Shown: one piece after another, positions 20,564 to 30,280 of the stretch
Numbering within the stretch: position 1 is the stretch's first letter
Layout of the letters: every line of letters begins with the position of its first letter
NCBI RefSeq assembly: GCF_913774285.1
Contig: NZ_CAJYHX010000019.1
Span: forward strand, 124,001 to 188,000
Direction: 5' to 3'
From: an uncultured Sphingomonas sp.
Lineage (GTDB): Bacteria; Pseudomonadota; Alphaproteobacteria; Sphingomonadales; Sphingomonadaceae
Length of the DNA: 64,000 nucleotides
Program-made: the position numbers and the translations under genes
Notes under the pieces: generated by a model
Databases searched by the model: none
What the model was told of the DNA's origin: nothing
The model's input: the letters and a program-made list of their open reading frames with translations, nothing else

Positions 20564-22627
20564 ATGCGTCCCGAGCTTCTCAACCCGCTGTTTGCCGAAG
20601 TCACTGCGCTGAAGGGCATTGGCCCGGCGCTGGCGAAGCCGATGGAGAAGCTGGGGCTGGCGCGGGTGGTGGACGTCGCCTTCCACCTGCCGACCGGATT
20701 CGTCGATCGAATCCCGCGCGACGAACTCGACATGGCCGATTCGGGCAAGGTGATCGCGATCACGCTGACGCCCGTGCAGTATCGCTTCGGCGGCGGACCG
20801 CGCTCGCCGGCGCGGGTGCAGGCGGTCGACGCCAAGGGCAACCACGTCTCTCTCGTCTATTTCGGCGGCAGCTCGGGCTGGGCCAGGAAGCTGCTGCCGC
20901 TGAACGAACCGCGCTGGGTTTCCGGCAAGCTCGAACATTATGGGCAGGACCTGCAGATGGTCCATCCGGACCATGTCCTGCCGCTCGACCAGGTGGAGAG
21001 CGTCGGCGGGCGCGAGGCGATCTATCCGTGTTCCGAAGGGATCACCTCGAAGCGGATCGCCGCGCTCGCCGCGCAGGCGATCGAGCGGGCGCCCGAGCTC
21101 CCCGAATGGATCGAGCCGAGCCTCAAGGCGCAGAAGGGCTGGCCCTACTGGCGTGAGGCGATCGCGCGCATCCATGCCGATCCCGCCGACGCCAAGGCGC
21201 GCGAGCGACTCGCCTATGACGAGGTGTTCGCCAACCAGCTGGCATTGCTGCTGGTCCGCGGCGAGGCGCGGGCGAAGCGCGGGCGTCCGCTCGCCGGCGA
21301 CGGGCGGCTGCGCGACAAGCTGAAGCTGCCCTATGCGCCCACCGGCGCGCAGAGCCGCACGATCGCGGAGATCGAGGGCGACATGGCGCAGTCCCAGCCG
21401 ATGCTGCGAATGCTGCAAGGCGATGTCGGCTCCGGCAAGACGCTGGTCGCGACGATGGCGCTGCTGATCGCGGCGGAAGCCGGCGCGCAGGGCGCGCTGC
21501 TGGCGCCGACCGAGATCCTCGCCCGCCAGCATTACGAGACGCTCAGCCGCACGCTGACGCCGCTCGGCGTCAACGTCGCCATCCTCACCGGCCGCGACAA
21601 GGGCAAGGCGCGCGAAGCGACGCTGATGGGACTGGCTTCGGGCGAGATCGACATCCTGATCGGCACGCACGCCATCTTCCAGGAGGGGGTGAGCTATCGC
21701 GACCTCGGGCTGGTGGTGGTCGACGAGCAGCACCGCTTCGGTGTTGCCCAGCGGATGATGTTGCAGGCGAAGGCGGAGCGCCCGCCGCACCTGCTGGTGA
21801 TGACCGCCACGCCGATCCCGCGCACGCTGACGCTCGCCCAATATGGCGAGATGGATGTCAGCCGGCTCGACGAGATGCCGCCGGGCCGCCAGCCGATCGA
21901 GACCAGCGTGATCTCCGAGGAGCGGCTCGGTGAAGTCGTCGGCGGTCTTGGGCGGCATCTGGCAAATGGCGGGCAGGCTTATTGGGTGTGCCCGCTGGTC
22001 GAGGAGAGCGAGAAGAGCGACCTCGCCGCCGCCGAGGCGCGCGCGGCCGAGCTGCAGGCGCATTTCGGCGACAAGGTCGGGTTGATCCATGGCCGGATGA
22101 AGGGGCCGGAGAAGGACGCGGTGATGGCGCGCTTCTCGGCGGGCGAGCTCGGCGTGCTGGTTGCGACGACGGTGATCGAGGTCGGCGTCGACGTGCCCAA
22201 TGCGACGCTGATCGTGATCGAGCATGCCGATCGCTTCGGCCTGGCCCAGCTCCACCAGTTGCGCGGCCGGGTCGGGCGGGGCGGGGGGCGTTCGGTCTGC
22301 GTTCTCCTGCGCGGCAACCATCTGAGCGAGACCGCGCGGGCGCGACTGGCGCTGATGCGCGAAAGCAACGACGGCTTCCGCATCGCCGAGGAGGATCTGC
22401 GGCTGCGCGGCGCCGGCGAGCTGCTGGGCACACGCCAGTCGGGCGATATGCAGTTCCGCCTGGCCGAGCCGGACATGCTCGGCGCGTTGCTGCCAGCGGC
22501 CAATGGCGATGCGCGGCTGCTGGTTGATCGCGACGGCGGGCTAAAGGGCGAGCGGGGGCAGGCGGCGCGGGTGGCGCTCTACCTTTTCGAACGCGATGCA
22601 GCCGTCGGGCTGCTCCGCGCGGGCTGA
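20564..22627 (+). CDS. recG: ATP-dependent DNA helicase RecG
   Basis: LQGDVGSGKTLVATMALL, VVDEQHRFGVAQR, TATPIPRTLTLAQYGEMDVS, QLRGRVGRGGG. Confidence 0.96.
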   Translation: MRPELLNPLFAEVTALKGIGPALAKPMEKLGLARVVDVAFHLPTGFVDRIPRDELDMADSGKVIAITLTPVQYRFGGGPRSPARVQAVDAKGNHVSLVYFGGSSGWARKLLPLNEPRWVSGKLEHYGQDLQMVHPDHVLPLDQVESVGGREAIYPCSEGITSKRIAALAAQAIERAPELPEWIEPSLKAQKGWPYWREAIARIHADPADAKARERLAYDEVFANQLALLLVRGEARAKRGRPLAGDGRLRDKLKLPYAPTGAQSRTIAEIEGDMAQSQPMLRMLQGDVGSGKTLVATMALLIAAEAGAQGALLAPTEILARQHYETLSRTLTPLGVNVAILTGRDKGKAREATLMGLASGEIDILIGTHAIFQEGVSYRDLGLVVVDEQHRFGVAQRMMLQAKAERPPHLLVMTATPIPRTLTLAQYGEMDVSRLDEMPPGRQPIETSVISEERLGEVVGGLGRHLANGGQAYWVCPLVEESEKSDLAAAEARAAELQAHFGDKVGLIHGRMKGPEKDAVMARFSAGELGVLVATTVIEVGVDVPNATLIVIEHADRFGLAQLHQLRGRVGRGGGRSVCVLLRGNHLSETARARLALMRESNDGFRIAEEDLRLRGAGELLGTRQSGDMQFRLAEPDMLGALLPAANGDARLLVDRDGGLKGERGQAARVALYLFERDAAVGLLRAG

Positions 22628-22948
22628 TCAGCGGGCGCGCATCGCGGTGACGACCGGCACATAGTCGGCGTCCGCGATCGGCTGGATAAATTGGCAGCCG
22701 ACCCGGCCGCCCAATGCCCAGCGCACTTCCGCGCCGGTTTCGCCAAGGATCGGCAGCTGGATGCGGAGCAGGTCGCCGGCCTCGAACGGCGCTTCACAGC
22801 GCGCCATCAGCCCTTGCGGCGAGACGTTGACCACCAGGAAGGCGATAGCGCGCGCGTCGGGCCCCACCGCACGGGTGCGGTGCTCGACTTCGTCGCGATG
22901 CACCAGACGATCGTCGGCGCTCGCCAGCTTGGCACTCGTTACACTCAC
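22628..22948 (-). CDS. PilZ domain-containing protein
   Basis: DEVEHRTRAVGPDARAIAFLVVNVSPQGLMARCEAPFEAGDLLRIQLP. Confidence 0.75.
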   Translation of the reverse strand: MSVTSAKLASADDRLVHRDEVEHRTRAVGPDARAIAFLVVNVSPQGLMARCEAPFEAGDLLRIQLPILGETGAEVRWALGGRVGCQFIQPIADADYVPVVTAMRAR

Positions 22949-23073
22949 ACGCCCCTCTCCACACAGGAGGACCGTGGGAACGGTAACCTGGATCAGTGAA
23001 CAGGTGCCGAATGAGGCTGGTTAACTGCGTCGATGCCAGAGTGAGGGGAGCATCGTGCCGCGTGCACCTGCCC

Positions 23074-23176
23074 CGTCATCCCGGCGGAAGCTGGGATCCA
23101 TTGGGGCTCCGTCGAACCTCCTGCTGATATCGAAAGGCGAATGGATCCCGGCTTTCGCCGGGATGACCCATGGGGA
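23074..23176. repeat. Intergenic inverted repeat element
   Basis: GTCATCCCGGCGGAAGCTGGGATCCATT ... AATGGATCCCGGCTTTCGCCGGGATGACC, long imperfect inverted arms. Confidence 0.8.
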
Positions 23177-23204
23177 AAGGCGAAGCCGCTTGCCTGCTTC
23201 CGGG

Positions 23205-24434
23205 TTAGGCCTGCGGCGTCAGCAGCCCATGATGCTTCTTGCCGGCCGAGAGGCGGACCTCGCCCGCGACGGCGATCGTCGCCGCTTCGTCCTCGATCTT
23301 CTCGCCCTCAACGCGGGCGCCGCCGCCCTTGATCAGCCGCCGCGCCTCGCCCTTGGAGGCGCAGAAGCCCAGGCCGACCAGCGCATCGACGACGCTGATG
23401 CTGCCGCCGCTCACTGCCAGGGTTGGCAGCGCGCCGCCCGCAGCGCCTTCCTCGAAGGTCCTGCGCGCGGTTTCGGCGGCTTCCTCGGCAGCGGCGCGGC
23501 CGCGGCACATGGCTGTCGCTTCGTTGGCGAGGATCTTCTTCGCCTCGTTGATCTCGGCGCCTTCCAGCGCTTCGAGCCGGGCGATCTCGTCGAGCGGCAG
23601 GTCGGTGAACAGCCGCAGGAAGCGGCCGACGTCGCGATCGTCGGTGTTCCGCCAGAACTGCCAATAGTCGTAATGCGGCAGCTGGTCGGGGTTGAGCCAC
23701 ACCGCGCCGGACATGGTCTTGCCCATCTTGCCGCCGTCCGCGGTGGTGATCAGCGGAGTGGTGACGCCGTACACCTCGGTGCCGTCGACGCGGCGCGACA
23801 GCTCGATACCGTTGACGATGTTCCCCCACTGGTCCGATCCGCCCATCTGCAGGCGGCAGCCCGCGCGGCGCGACAGCTCCAGGAAGTCATAGCCCTGGAG
23901 GATCATGTAGTTGAACTCGAGGAAGCTCAGCGACTGCTCGCGGTCGAGCCGCAGCTTGACCGAATCGAAGCTCAGCATCCGGTTGATCGAGAAGTGCCGG
24001 CCGATGTCGCGCAGGAACGGGATATATTCGAGCTTGTCGAGCCAGTCGGCATTGTCGACCATCACCGCGTCGGTGGGCCCGTCGCCGAAGGTCAGGAAAT
24101 TCTCGAACACCGTCTTGATCGAGGCAATGTTGCTGCTGATCGTGTCGAGCGTCAGCATCTTGCGGGCTTCGTCCTTGAAGCTCGGATCGCCGATCTTGCC
24201 GGTGCCGCCGCCCATCAGCACGATCGGCTTGTGGCCCGCCTGCTGGAGGCGGCGGAGCAGCATGATCTGCACCAGGCTGCCGACATGGAGCGACGGCGCG
24301 GTGGGATCGAAGCCGATATAGCCGGGTACGATCTGCTTGGCGGCGAGCGCGTCGAGGCCCGCGGCGTCGGTCACCTGGTGGATGTACCCGCGCGAGGCGA
24401 GCAGGCGGAGCAGATCGGAGCTGTATTCGGTCAT
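23205..24434 (-). CDS. tyrS: Tyrosine--tRNA ligase
   Basis: [52 protein letters not shown]-terminal S4 domain. Confidence 0.96.
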   Translation of the reverse strand: MTEYSSDLLRLLASRGYIHQVTDAAGLDALAAKQIVPGYIGFDPTAPSLHVGSLVQIMLLRRLQQAGHKPIVLMGGGTGKIGDPSFKDEARKMLTLDTISSNIASIKTVFENFLTFGDGPTDAVMVDNADWLDKLEYIPFLRDIGRHFSINRMLSFDSVKLRLDREQSLSFLEFNYMILQGYDFLELSRRAGCRLQMGGSDQWGNIVNGIELSRRVDGTEVYGVTTPLITTADGGKMGKTMSGAVWLNPDQLPHYDYWQFWRNTDDRDVGRFLRLFTDLPLDEIARLEALEGAEINEAKKILANEATAMCRGRAAAEEAAETARRTFEEGAAGGALPTLAVSGGSISVVDALVGLGFCASKGEARRLIKGGGARVEGEKIEDEAATIAVAGEVRLSAGKKHHGLLTPQA

Positions 24435-24535
24435 GATGGCTGGGCGCATAGCCAAAGCCGGCGCCCGCGTCATCCCCGTGCGCTGTCCCGCTTCCGTGCT
24501 GACGAAGCGCGGCGATCCGCGCTACAGGGCTTGGC

Positions 24536-25060
24536 ATGAAGCTCTCCCTCCAGCCGCACCCGGCAAACCCGCCGCGTGGCGTCACCGGCGTCACCTGCAC
24601 CGTCGTGCGCGAAGCGGCGACGCTGCATCTTGTCTATGCGATCACGGGTGATCCCGATGCCGTGCGGCTTCCCCCCGCTACGCTCCCCGCGCGCACCGAC
24701 GGGCTGTGGCAGACGACCTGCCTGGAGCTGTTCGTGGCGGAAGCAGGCACCGCCTATCGCGAATTCAACTTCGCGCCGTCGGGGCAGTGGGCGGCCTATG
24801 GCTTCACCGGCCGGCGCGAGGGCATGGCGCCGCTGACGATGGGCACGCCGCCTGCGATCGGCATCACGATGGAGGCGGAGGCGATCCTCGTCGCGGTCGA
24901 CCTCGCCGAAATCGGCGCAGACACGCTGCGCCTTGGCATCACCGTAGTAATCGAGGAGGCGGACGGTACCAAGTCCTATTGGGCGCTGCGCCATGGCGGC
25001 GATGCGCCGGATTTCCACGATCCCGATTGCTTTGTCGCCCAACTGCCGCCAGCAGACTGA
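24536..25060 (+). CDS. DOMON-like domain-containing protein
   Basis: GLWQTTCLELFVAEAGTAYREFNFAPSGQWAAYGFTGRREGM. Confidence 0.75.
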   Translation: MKLSLQPHPANPPRGVTGVTCTVVREAATLHLVYAITGDPDAVRLPPATLPARTDGLWQTTCLELFVAEAGTAYREFNFAPSGQWAAYGFTGRREGMAPLTMGTPPAIGITMEAEAILVAVDLAEIGADTLRLGITVVIEEADGTKSYWALRHGGDAPDFHDPDCFVAQLPPAD

Positions 25061-25061
25061 C

Positions 25062-26258
25062 ATGCTCTTCGGAATCGATCGCCTCCTCGCCGAACCTGAT
25101 CTTCGCGCGACCCTGCAGGGCAAGCGCGTGGCGCTGCTCGCCCACCCTGCCTCGGTCACCGCGGACCTGACTCACAGCCTCGACGCGCTGGTGGCGGCGG
25201 CCGTGAACATCTCGGCGGTGTTCGGCCCCCAGCACGGCGTGCGCGGCGACCTGCAGGATAACATGATGGAGTCGCCGGACTTCACCGATCCGCGCTATGG
25301 TGTGCCGGTGTTCAGCCTCTACGGCGAGGTGCGTCGGCCTACCGACGCGTCGATGGATACGTTCGACGTGATGCTGGTCGACCTCCAGGATGTCGGCTGC
25401 CGCATCTATACCTTCGTGACGACGCTGCTCTACGTGCTGGAAGCCGCGGCCAAGCACGGCAAGGCGGTGTGGGTGCTCGATCGCCCCAATCCTGCCGGCC
25501 GCCCGGTCGAGGGGCTGACGCTGCTGCCGGGCTGGGAAAGCTTCGTCGGTGCCGGGCCGATGCCGATGCGGCACGGCATGACGCTGGGCGAGCTCGGCCA
25601 CTGGTTCATCGCGCACTATCGCCTCGACGTGGACTATCGCGTGGTCGCCATGCAAGGCTGGAAGCCCGAGGAAGCGCCGGGTTTCGGTTGGCCGGCCGCA
25701 CGTCCGTGGATCAACCCCAGCCCCAATGCCGCCAACGTCAACATGGCGCGCGCCTATGCCGGGACGGTGACGCTGGAGGGCACGACGCTCTCCGAGGGGC
25801 GCGGCACCACCCGCCCGCTGGAGCTGTTCGGCGCGCCCGATATCGATGCGCGGGCGGTGATCGCCGAGATGCAGCGACTCGCGCCGGACTGGCTTGCCGG
25901 CTGCACGCTGCGCGACATGTGGTTCCAGCCGACCTTCCACAAGCATGTCGGCCAGCTCTGCGCGGGCGTGTTCGTCCACGCCGAGGGGCCGGACTATGAC
26001 CACCAGGCCTTCCGCCCCTGGCGGGTCCAGGCGCTGGCGTTCAAGGCGATCCGTGCGCTGTACCCCGACTATGATCTCTGGCGCGATTTCCCGTACGAAT
26101 ATGTGTTCGACAAGCTCGCGATCGACGTGATCAACGGCGGCCCGGGCCTTCGGGAATGGGTCGACGATCCCGCCGCCACTCCGCACGATCTCGATGCGCT
26201 GACCCAGCCGGACGAAGCGGCCTGGATCGCGGCACGCCAGCCGCATCTGCTCTACTGA
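25062..26258 (+). CDS. DUF1343 family / exo-beta-N-acetylmuramidase NamZ-like
   Basis: FGIDRLLAE..GKRVALLAHPASVTADLTHSLDAL..FGPQHGVRGDLQDNM. Confidence 0.85.
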   Translation: MLFGIDRLLAEPDLRATLQGKRVALLAHPASVTADLTHSLDALVAAAVNISAVFGPQHGVRGDLQDNMMESPDFTDPRYGVPVFSLYGEVRRPTDASMDTFDVMLVDLQDVGCRIYTFVTTLLYVLEAAAKHGKAVWVLDRPNPAGRPVEGLTLLPGWESFVGAGPMPMRHGMTLGELGHWFIAHYRLDVDYRVVAMQGWKPEEAPGFGWPAARPWINPSPNAANVNMARAYAGTVTLEGTTLSEGRGTTRPLELFGAPDIDARAVIAEMQRLAPDWLAGCTLRDMWFQPTFHKHVGQLCAGVFVHAEGPDYDHQAFRPWRVQALAFKAIRALYPDYDLWRDFPYEYVFDKLAIDVINGGPGLREWVDDPAATPHDLDALTQPDEAAWIAARQPHLLY

Positions 26259-27463
26259 TGGAGGGCGAGATGGTGGCACCCGAACGCGCGCTCTGCGGCC
26301 TGATCTTCGCGGTGGAAGAGGCGCAGGACCGTCCAGGCACGCTGGTCGCCAGCCTGCCGTTCGGCGGCATGACGCTGCTCGAATATCAGATCCGCCTGCT
26401 CGCCGGCATCGGTGCGGAGCAGGTGCTGGTCGCGGTGGGCAAGGTCACTCCGCAGTTTCTCGGCGCGATCGAGCGCGCAGGGCGCGGGCGTCTCAAGGTC
26501 GACATCGTCCGTTCGGCGGAAGAAGCGGCGGACAAGGTGCTGCGCGACGCCGATGTGCTGGTGCTGGCCGACGGGCTCGTCACCATCGATCCGGTGATGG
26601 AGCGGATGGCGGCCGAGCCGCACGCCGCGCTGCTGGTGACCGACGACTCCGAATCGCCCGCCGCGATCGAGCGGCTCGACATGCGACATTGCTGGGCCGG
26701 CATCGCGCGGATCGAGACGCGGCATCTCGCCCATATCGCCGCGATGCCCGAGGATTATGACTTCCAGTCCGCGCTGCTGCGCGTCGCTGCGCAATCGGGC
26801 GCGCTGCAGGTGCCGCTGGCACCGGGCTGGGCGCGTGCCGGCCATGCGGTGGAGCGGAGCGGCGAGGGTCTGGCCGCGCGCAACGACGCGGTGCTGGTGG
26901 CGCTGAGCGACCGCCGCACGCTCTGGGCCGATCGATGGGTATTCAGCCGCGCGGCGCGGCTCGTGCTGCCGCAGATGATGGCGCGCAACATCCCCGACTG
27001 GGCGCCGCTGGCGCTTGGCGGGGTGGTGTCAGTCGCCGCCTTGCTCACCGTACTGGCCGGCTGGGAGGGGATTGGCGCACTGGTCGCGCTGCTAGCGACG
27101 CTGGCCTTTGCTACCGCCGCTTCGCACGCGGCGCTGCGTGGGGAGGAGCCGCGCGCACGCCAGATCGAGGTCGCGATCCTGGGGCTGTTCGTGCTGCTGC
27201 TGGCGGCGGGCGGCTGGCGCGAGTTCCGCGCGATCGGCAACGCGACGCCGCTGCTGCTCGCGGCGGGCGGCGTCGGGCTGCAGTTGCTTGCCGAACGCGT
27301 GCCGGTGCCGCGCCGGCGCTGGTGGGCGAATGCGGCGGCGCAGATGCTCGTGTTCACGCCCTTTGCGCTGGTCGGCCACGCGACGCTGGGGCTGGCGGCG
27401 GTGACGGTCTATGCCTTCGCGACGCTGACCGGGGCGATCGAAAGCCTGCGCGGCAAGTCTTAG
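26258..27463 (+). CDS. NTP-transferase-like N-terminus fused to membrane domain, hypothetical
   Basis: ORF with alpha/beta N-terminus (LPFGGMTLLEYQIRLLAGIGAEQVLVAVG..ADVLVLADGLV) and several C-terminal TM helices; start overlaps namZ stop. Confidence 0.7.
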   Translation: MEGEMVAPERALCGLIFAVEEAQDRPGTLVASLPFGGMTLLEYQIRLLAGIGAEQVLVAVGKVTPQFLGAIERAGRGRLKVDIVRSAEEAADKVLRDADVLVLADGLVTIDPVMERMAAEPHAALLVTDDSESPAAIERLDMRHCWAGIARIETRHLAHIAAMPEDYDFQSALLRVAAQSGALQVPLAPGWARAGHAVERSGEGLAARNDAVLVALSDRRTLWADRWVFSRAARLVLPQMMARNIPDWAPLALGGVVSVAALLTVLAGWEGIGALVALLATLAFATAASHAALRGEEPRARQIEVAILGLFVLLLAAGGWREFRAIGNATPLLLAAGGVGLQLLAERVPVPRRRWWANAAAQMLVFTPFALVGHATLGLAAVTVYAFATLTGAIESLRGKS

Positions 27464-27474
27464 CCTCCGATTAA
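27460..27474 (+). promoter_or_regulatory. Near-consensus CtrA box
   Basis: TTAG-cctccga-TTAA, one mismatch to TTAA-N7-TTAA, 25 bp upstream of DUF2336 start. Confidence 0.35.
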
Positions 27475-27499
27475 GCTAGCTGCGCTATGTACCTGATAC

Positions 27500-28564
27500 A
27501 TGGCGCAGGGCGCTCCCGAACCGCGTGGTGGCCAGGCCATCGACGCCCAGGATCTGCTGGCGCGCGCCGCAGCAGCGGAGTCGCGCGAACGTGCGCTGGG
27601 CGCGGCGACCGCGCGCGAGCTGGCGATTCCCGAAAGTCTGCGGCTCGACGAGCGGACCCGCGCGGCGATGCTGATCGCGATCGAACAGATCGTCGGCGCG
27701 ATCGAGGAGAGCCTGCGCCGCGCCGTGGTGCCGGAGGGCTTTCCCGGTATCGGCCCAACCCTGCCGCTGCTCCACGCAGCCGGGCTGGCGGCGGATCCGG
27801 CGCTGGTCCACGAACTCCTTGCCCGGATTCGGCTCGAACAGCTGGCGGCGGGCATGCCCCATCGCGCGGCGGCGCATCCGGCACGCCCCAGCCTGCTCAA
27901 TCGTCTGGCCGAACATCCCGCCCCCGAATTGGCGGATGCTGCCCGGGCATTGCTGCTCGCCGAGAGCCGCGCGCGGAGTCCTGAAGCGGGACGCTGGCGG
28001 CTGCCGTTAACCTTGCACCACCGGCTGCTTTGGTGGGTTGCATCGGCCATGCGCGAGCAAGCGGGAACCCTGGCCGGCGTGGCATTAGACGAGGTGCTCT
28101 GCGCCGCCGTCGCAGCCGATTATGCGCTCGCCGAGCGTTGCGCCGAGCATCAGGTGGAGGCGGTAGCGCTGCGCCTTGCCGCCGCGATCGCGCCCGAGCC
28201 GCGCGAATGCGCCAGGGTGCTGCTGGAAGCGCTGCGCGACCGGCATGTGCCGCTGTTCCTCGCGCTGCTGGCGCATGCGGCGGATGTTCCGGTGGTCGAT
28301 GCCCGCACGCTGCTGCTCGATCCCGGTGCCGAGCGGCTGTTGCTGGTGCTGCACGCGCTCGACCTGCCGCGCGAGGCGATTGCCGAACTCTGCGTCCTGC
28401 TCAGCGATGCCGATCCGCGGCGGGACCTCGCCGCACTGGTGGACAGGATCGAGCTGCTCGCGGGGCTCGACATTGCCAAGGCGCGCGACCACCTCGCCGA
28501 AGTGCGGTTGCCGGCCGAGTATCGCGAGGCCCGTGCCGCCCTGCGCGGGATATGCGCGCGGTGA
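27500..28564 (+). CDS. DUF2336 domain-containing protein
   Basis: Full-length alpha-helical repeat-rich ORF with DUF2336-like segments (VLLEALRDRHVPLFLALLAHAADVPVVDARTLLLD). Confidence 0.75.
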   Translation: MAQGAPEPRGGQAIDAQDLLARAAAAESRERALGAATARELAIPESLRLDERTRAAMLIAIEQIVGAIEESLRRAVVPEGFPGIGPTLPLLHAAGLAADPALVHELLARIRLEQLAAGMPHRAAAHPARPSLLNRLAEHPAPELADAARALLLAESRARSPEAGRWRLPLTLHHRLLWWVASAMREQAGTLAGVALDEVLCAAVAADYALAERCAEHQVEAVALRLAAAIAPEPRECARVLLEALRDRHVPLFLALLAHAADVPVVDARTLLLDPGAERLLLVLHALDLPREAIAELCVLLSDADPRRDLAALVDRIELLAGLDIAKARDHLAEVRLPAEYREARAALRGICAR

Positions 28565-29985
28565 TCGCGATCCCGTCGCTCGATCCCGTAGTGCCGCTGG
28601 CAGTGGCGCGACTGGATGCCGGCGGGCGGCTGATCGACGCCGAGCCCCGGCTGCGCGCGCTCAATGACCGCGCCGGCGGGGGGATCGGGGAGCCGCTTGC
28701 GCTGCCGGGCGTCGCCGCGATCGCACAGCTAGCCCATCGGCTGGGCATCGCCATTTCCCGCAGCGTTGTCGCAGCCGATGGCGAGGAGGAGCTGGATCTG
28801 TGGGTGCGGGCCGGACCGGATCGCGGCGGCGTGCGACTGGAGGTCAGCGGCTGGCGGTCGCGTCCGGCCTGGCGCCCTGCCGGTGATCCCGCGCGCGACG
28901 GCGACTTCCTCCGCGCCGCCGGCGACTGGCTGTGGGAAACCGATGGGGCGCTTAGGCTGACCTTCCTTTCGCCCGAGGCTGGACAGCGCCACGGCTTCGA
29001 CATCCGCGAGATGCTCGGCCAGCCGCTGACGCGGCTGTTCGCGCTGGCGCAAGACGATGCCGGGCAGTTGCCGATCCTTTCGGCGGTGTCCGCGCAGGCG
29101 CGGTTCGACGGGCAGCGTGCCGAGGTTCGCGGGACGGGACGAATGGTGCGGCTCGCCGCGATTCCCCGGCATGATCCGCTGGGCCGTTTCGCCGGGTTCA
29201 TCGGCGCCGCGCGGGTGCTGGACGGCGACGACGCCAACGCCCCGCGGCCAGCGCCGCCGATCGCCGGAAGCGGCTTCCCGCGCGCCTTCGGCAAGCGCCT
29301 GGAGCGGGCGTTGCAGGGGCCGCTCGCGCGGATCATCGCCAATGCCGACGCGATCGGCGCGCAGGTCGACGGGCCCATCCGCGGCGATTATGCCGGCTAT
29401 GCGGGGGATATCGCCAGCGCCGGGCGGCACCTGCTCGCGCTCGTCGAGGATCTCGTCGATCTACAGGCGATCGAGCGCGAGGACTTCGCGACGATGCGGT
29501 CGACGATCGACCTGGCCGATGTAGCGCGGCGCGCGGCAGGGTTGCTGGCGGTGCGGGCCGGCGAGGCGGGGGTCCGCATCGATCGCCCCGGACCCGAAGC
29601 CGTGCTGCGCGTCCGCGGCGAGTTCCGGCGAGCGCTGCAGGTGCTGGTCAATCTGATCGGTAATGCGGTGCGCTATAGCCCGCGCGGTGCGGCGGTTTGG
29701 ATCCGGCTGGAAAGCGAGGGCGGCATGGGCTGCGTGATTGTCGCCGATCAGGGCAAGGGAATCGCGCTTGGCGACCAGGCCCGCATCTTCGAGAAGTTCG
29801 CCCGCGTCGACCCGGCCGAGCCTGGCGGCAGCGGGCTGGGGCTTTACATCGCGCGGCGGCTTGCACGTGCCATGGGCGGGGATCTGATCGTCGACAGCGC
29901 GCCGGGCATGGGCGCGCGTTTCGTGCTGATGCTGCCGTTGGTCGACGATCCGGAGCGCCCGCCTCCTCCTGCGGGCGCTCCATAG
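28552..29985 (+). CDS. PAS domain sensor histidine-kinase-like protein lacking H-box His
   Basis: N box NLIGNAVRYSPRG, G boxes DQGKGIAL and GGSGLGLYIARRLARAMGG; H-box region RLERALQGPLARIIANAD without His. Confidence 0.85.
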   Translation: MRAVIAIPSLDPVVPLAVARLDAGGRLIDAEPRLRALNDRAGGGIGEPLALPGVAAIAQLAHRLGIAISRSVVAADGEEELDLWVRAGPDRGGVRLEVSGWRSRPAWRPAGDPARDGDFLRAAGDWLWETDGALRLTFLSPEAGQRHGFDIREMLGQPLTRLFALAQDDAGQLPILSAVSAQARFDGQRAEVRGTGRMVRLAAIPRHDPLGRFAGFIGAARVLDGDDANAPRPAPPIAGSGFPRAFGKRLERALQGPLARIIANADAIGAQVDGPIRGDYAGYAGDIASAGRHLLALVEDLVDLQAIEREDFATMRSTIDLADVARRAAGLLAVRAGEAGVRIDRPGPEAVLRVRGEFRRALQVLVNLIGNAVRYSPRGAAVWIRLESEGGMGCVIVADQGKGIALGDQARIFEKFARVDPAEPGGSGLGLYIARRLARAMGGDLIVDSAPGMGARFVLMLPLVDDPERPPPPAGAP

Positions 29986-29989
29986 GCCG

Positions 29990-30280
29990 TCAGCGGCGAC
30001 GGCAGACTTCGATGCGGCGGCCGTGGCGCCACTCGTCCCAGCAGACGGTGCGGCTGCGATAGCCGTAGCCGGCACGGTGCCAACCCGGGCCGCGATCCCA
30101 GCCATAATGACGGCCACGATCCCAGCCGCGATGCCGCTCCCAGCGGTCATGGCGGTCGTGCCGATCCCAGCGGCGCTCGTGATGGTCGCGATAGCGCCAA
30201 TCCTGCGCCTGGGCGGCGGTGGCGCCGACCAAGCCGGTGGCGACGAAGCCGGCGGCGGCGATCCATTGAACCAGTTTCAT
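29990..30280 (-). CDS. Small secreted Arg/His/Trp/Asp-rich protein
   Basis: Signal peptide MKLVQWIAAAGFVATGLVGATAAQAQ then RWDRHDRHDRWERHRGWDRGRHYGWDRGPGW repeats. Confidence 0.75.
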   Translation of the reverse strand: MKLVQWIAAAGFVATGLVGATAAQAQDWRYRDHHERRWDRHDRHDRWERHRGWDRGRHYGWDRGPGWHRAGYGYRSRTVCWDEWRHGRRIEVCRRR

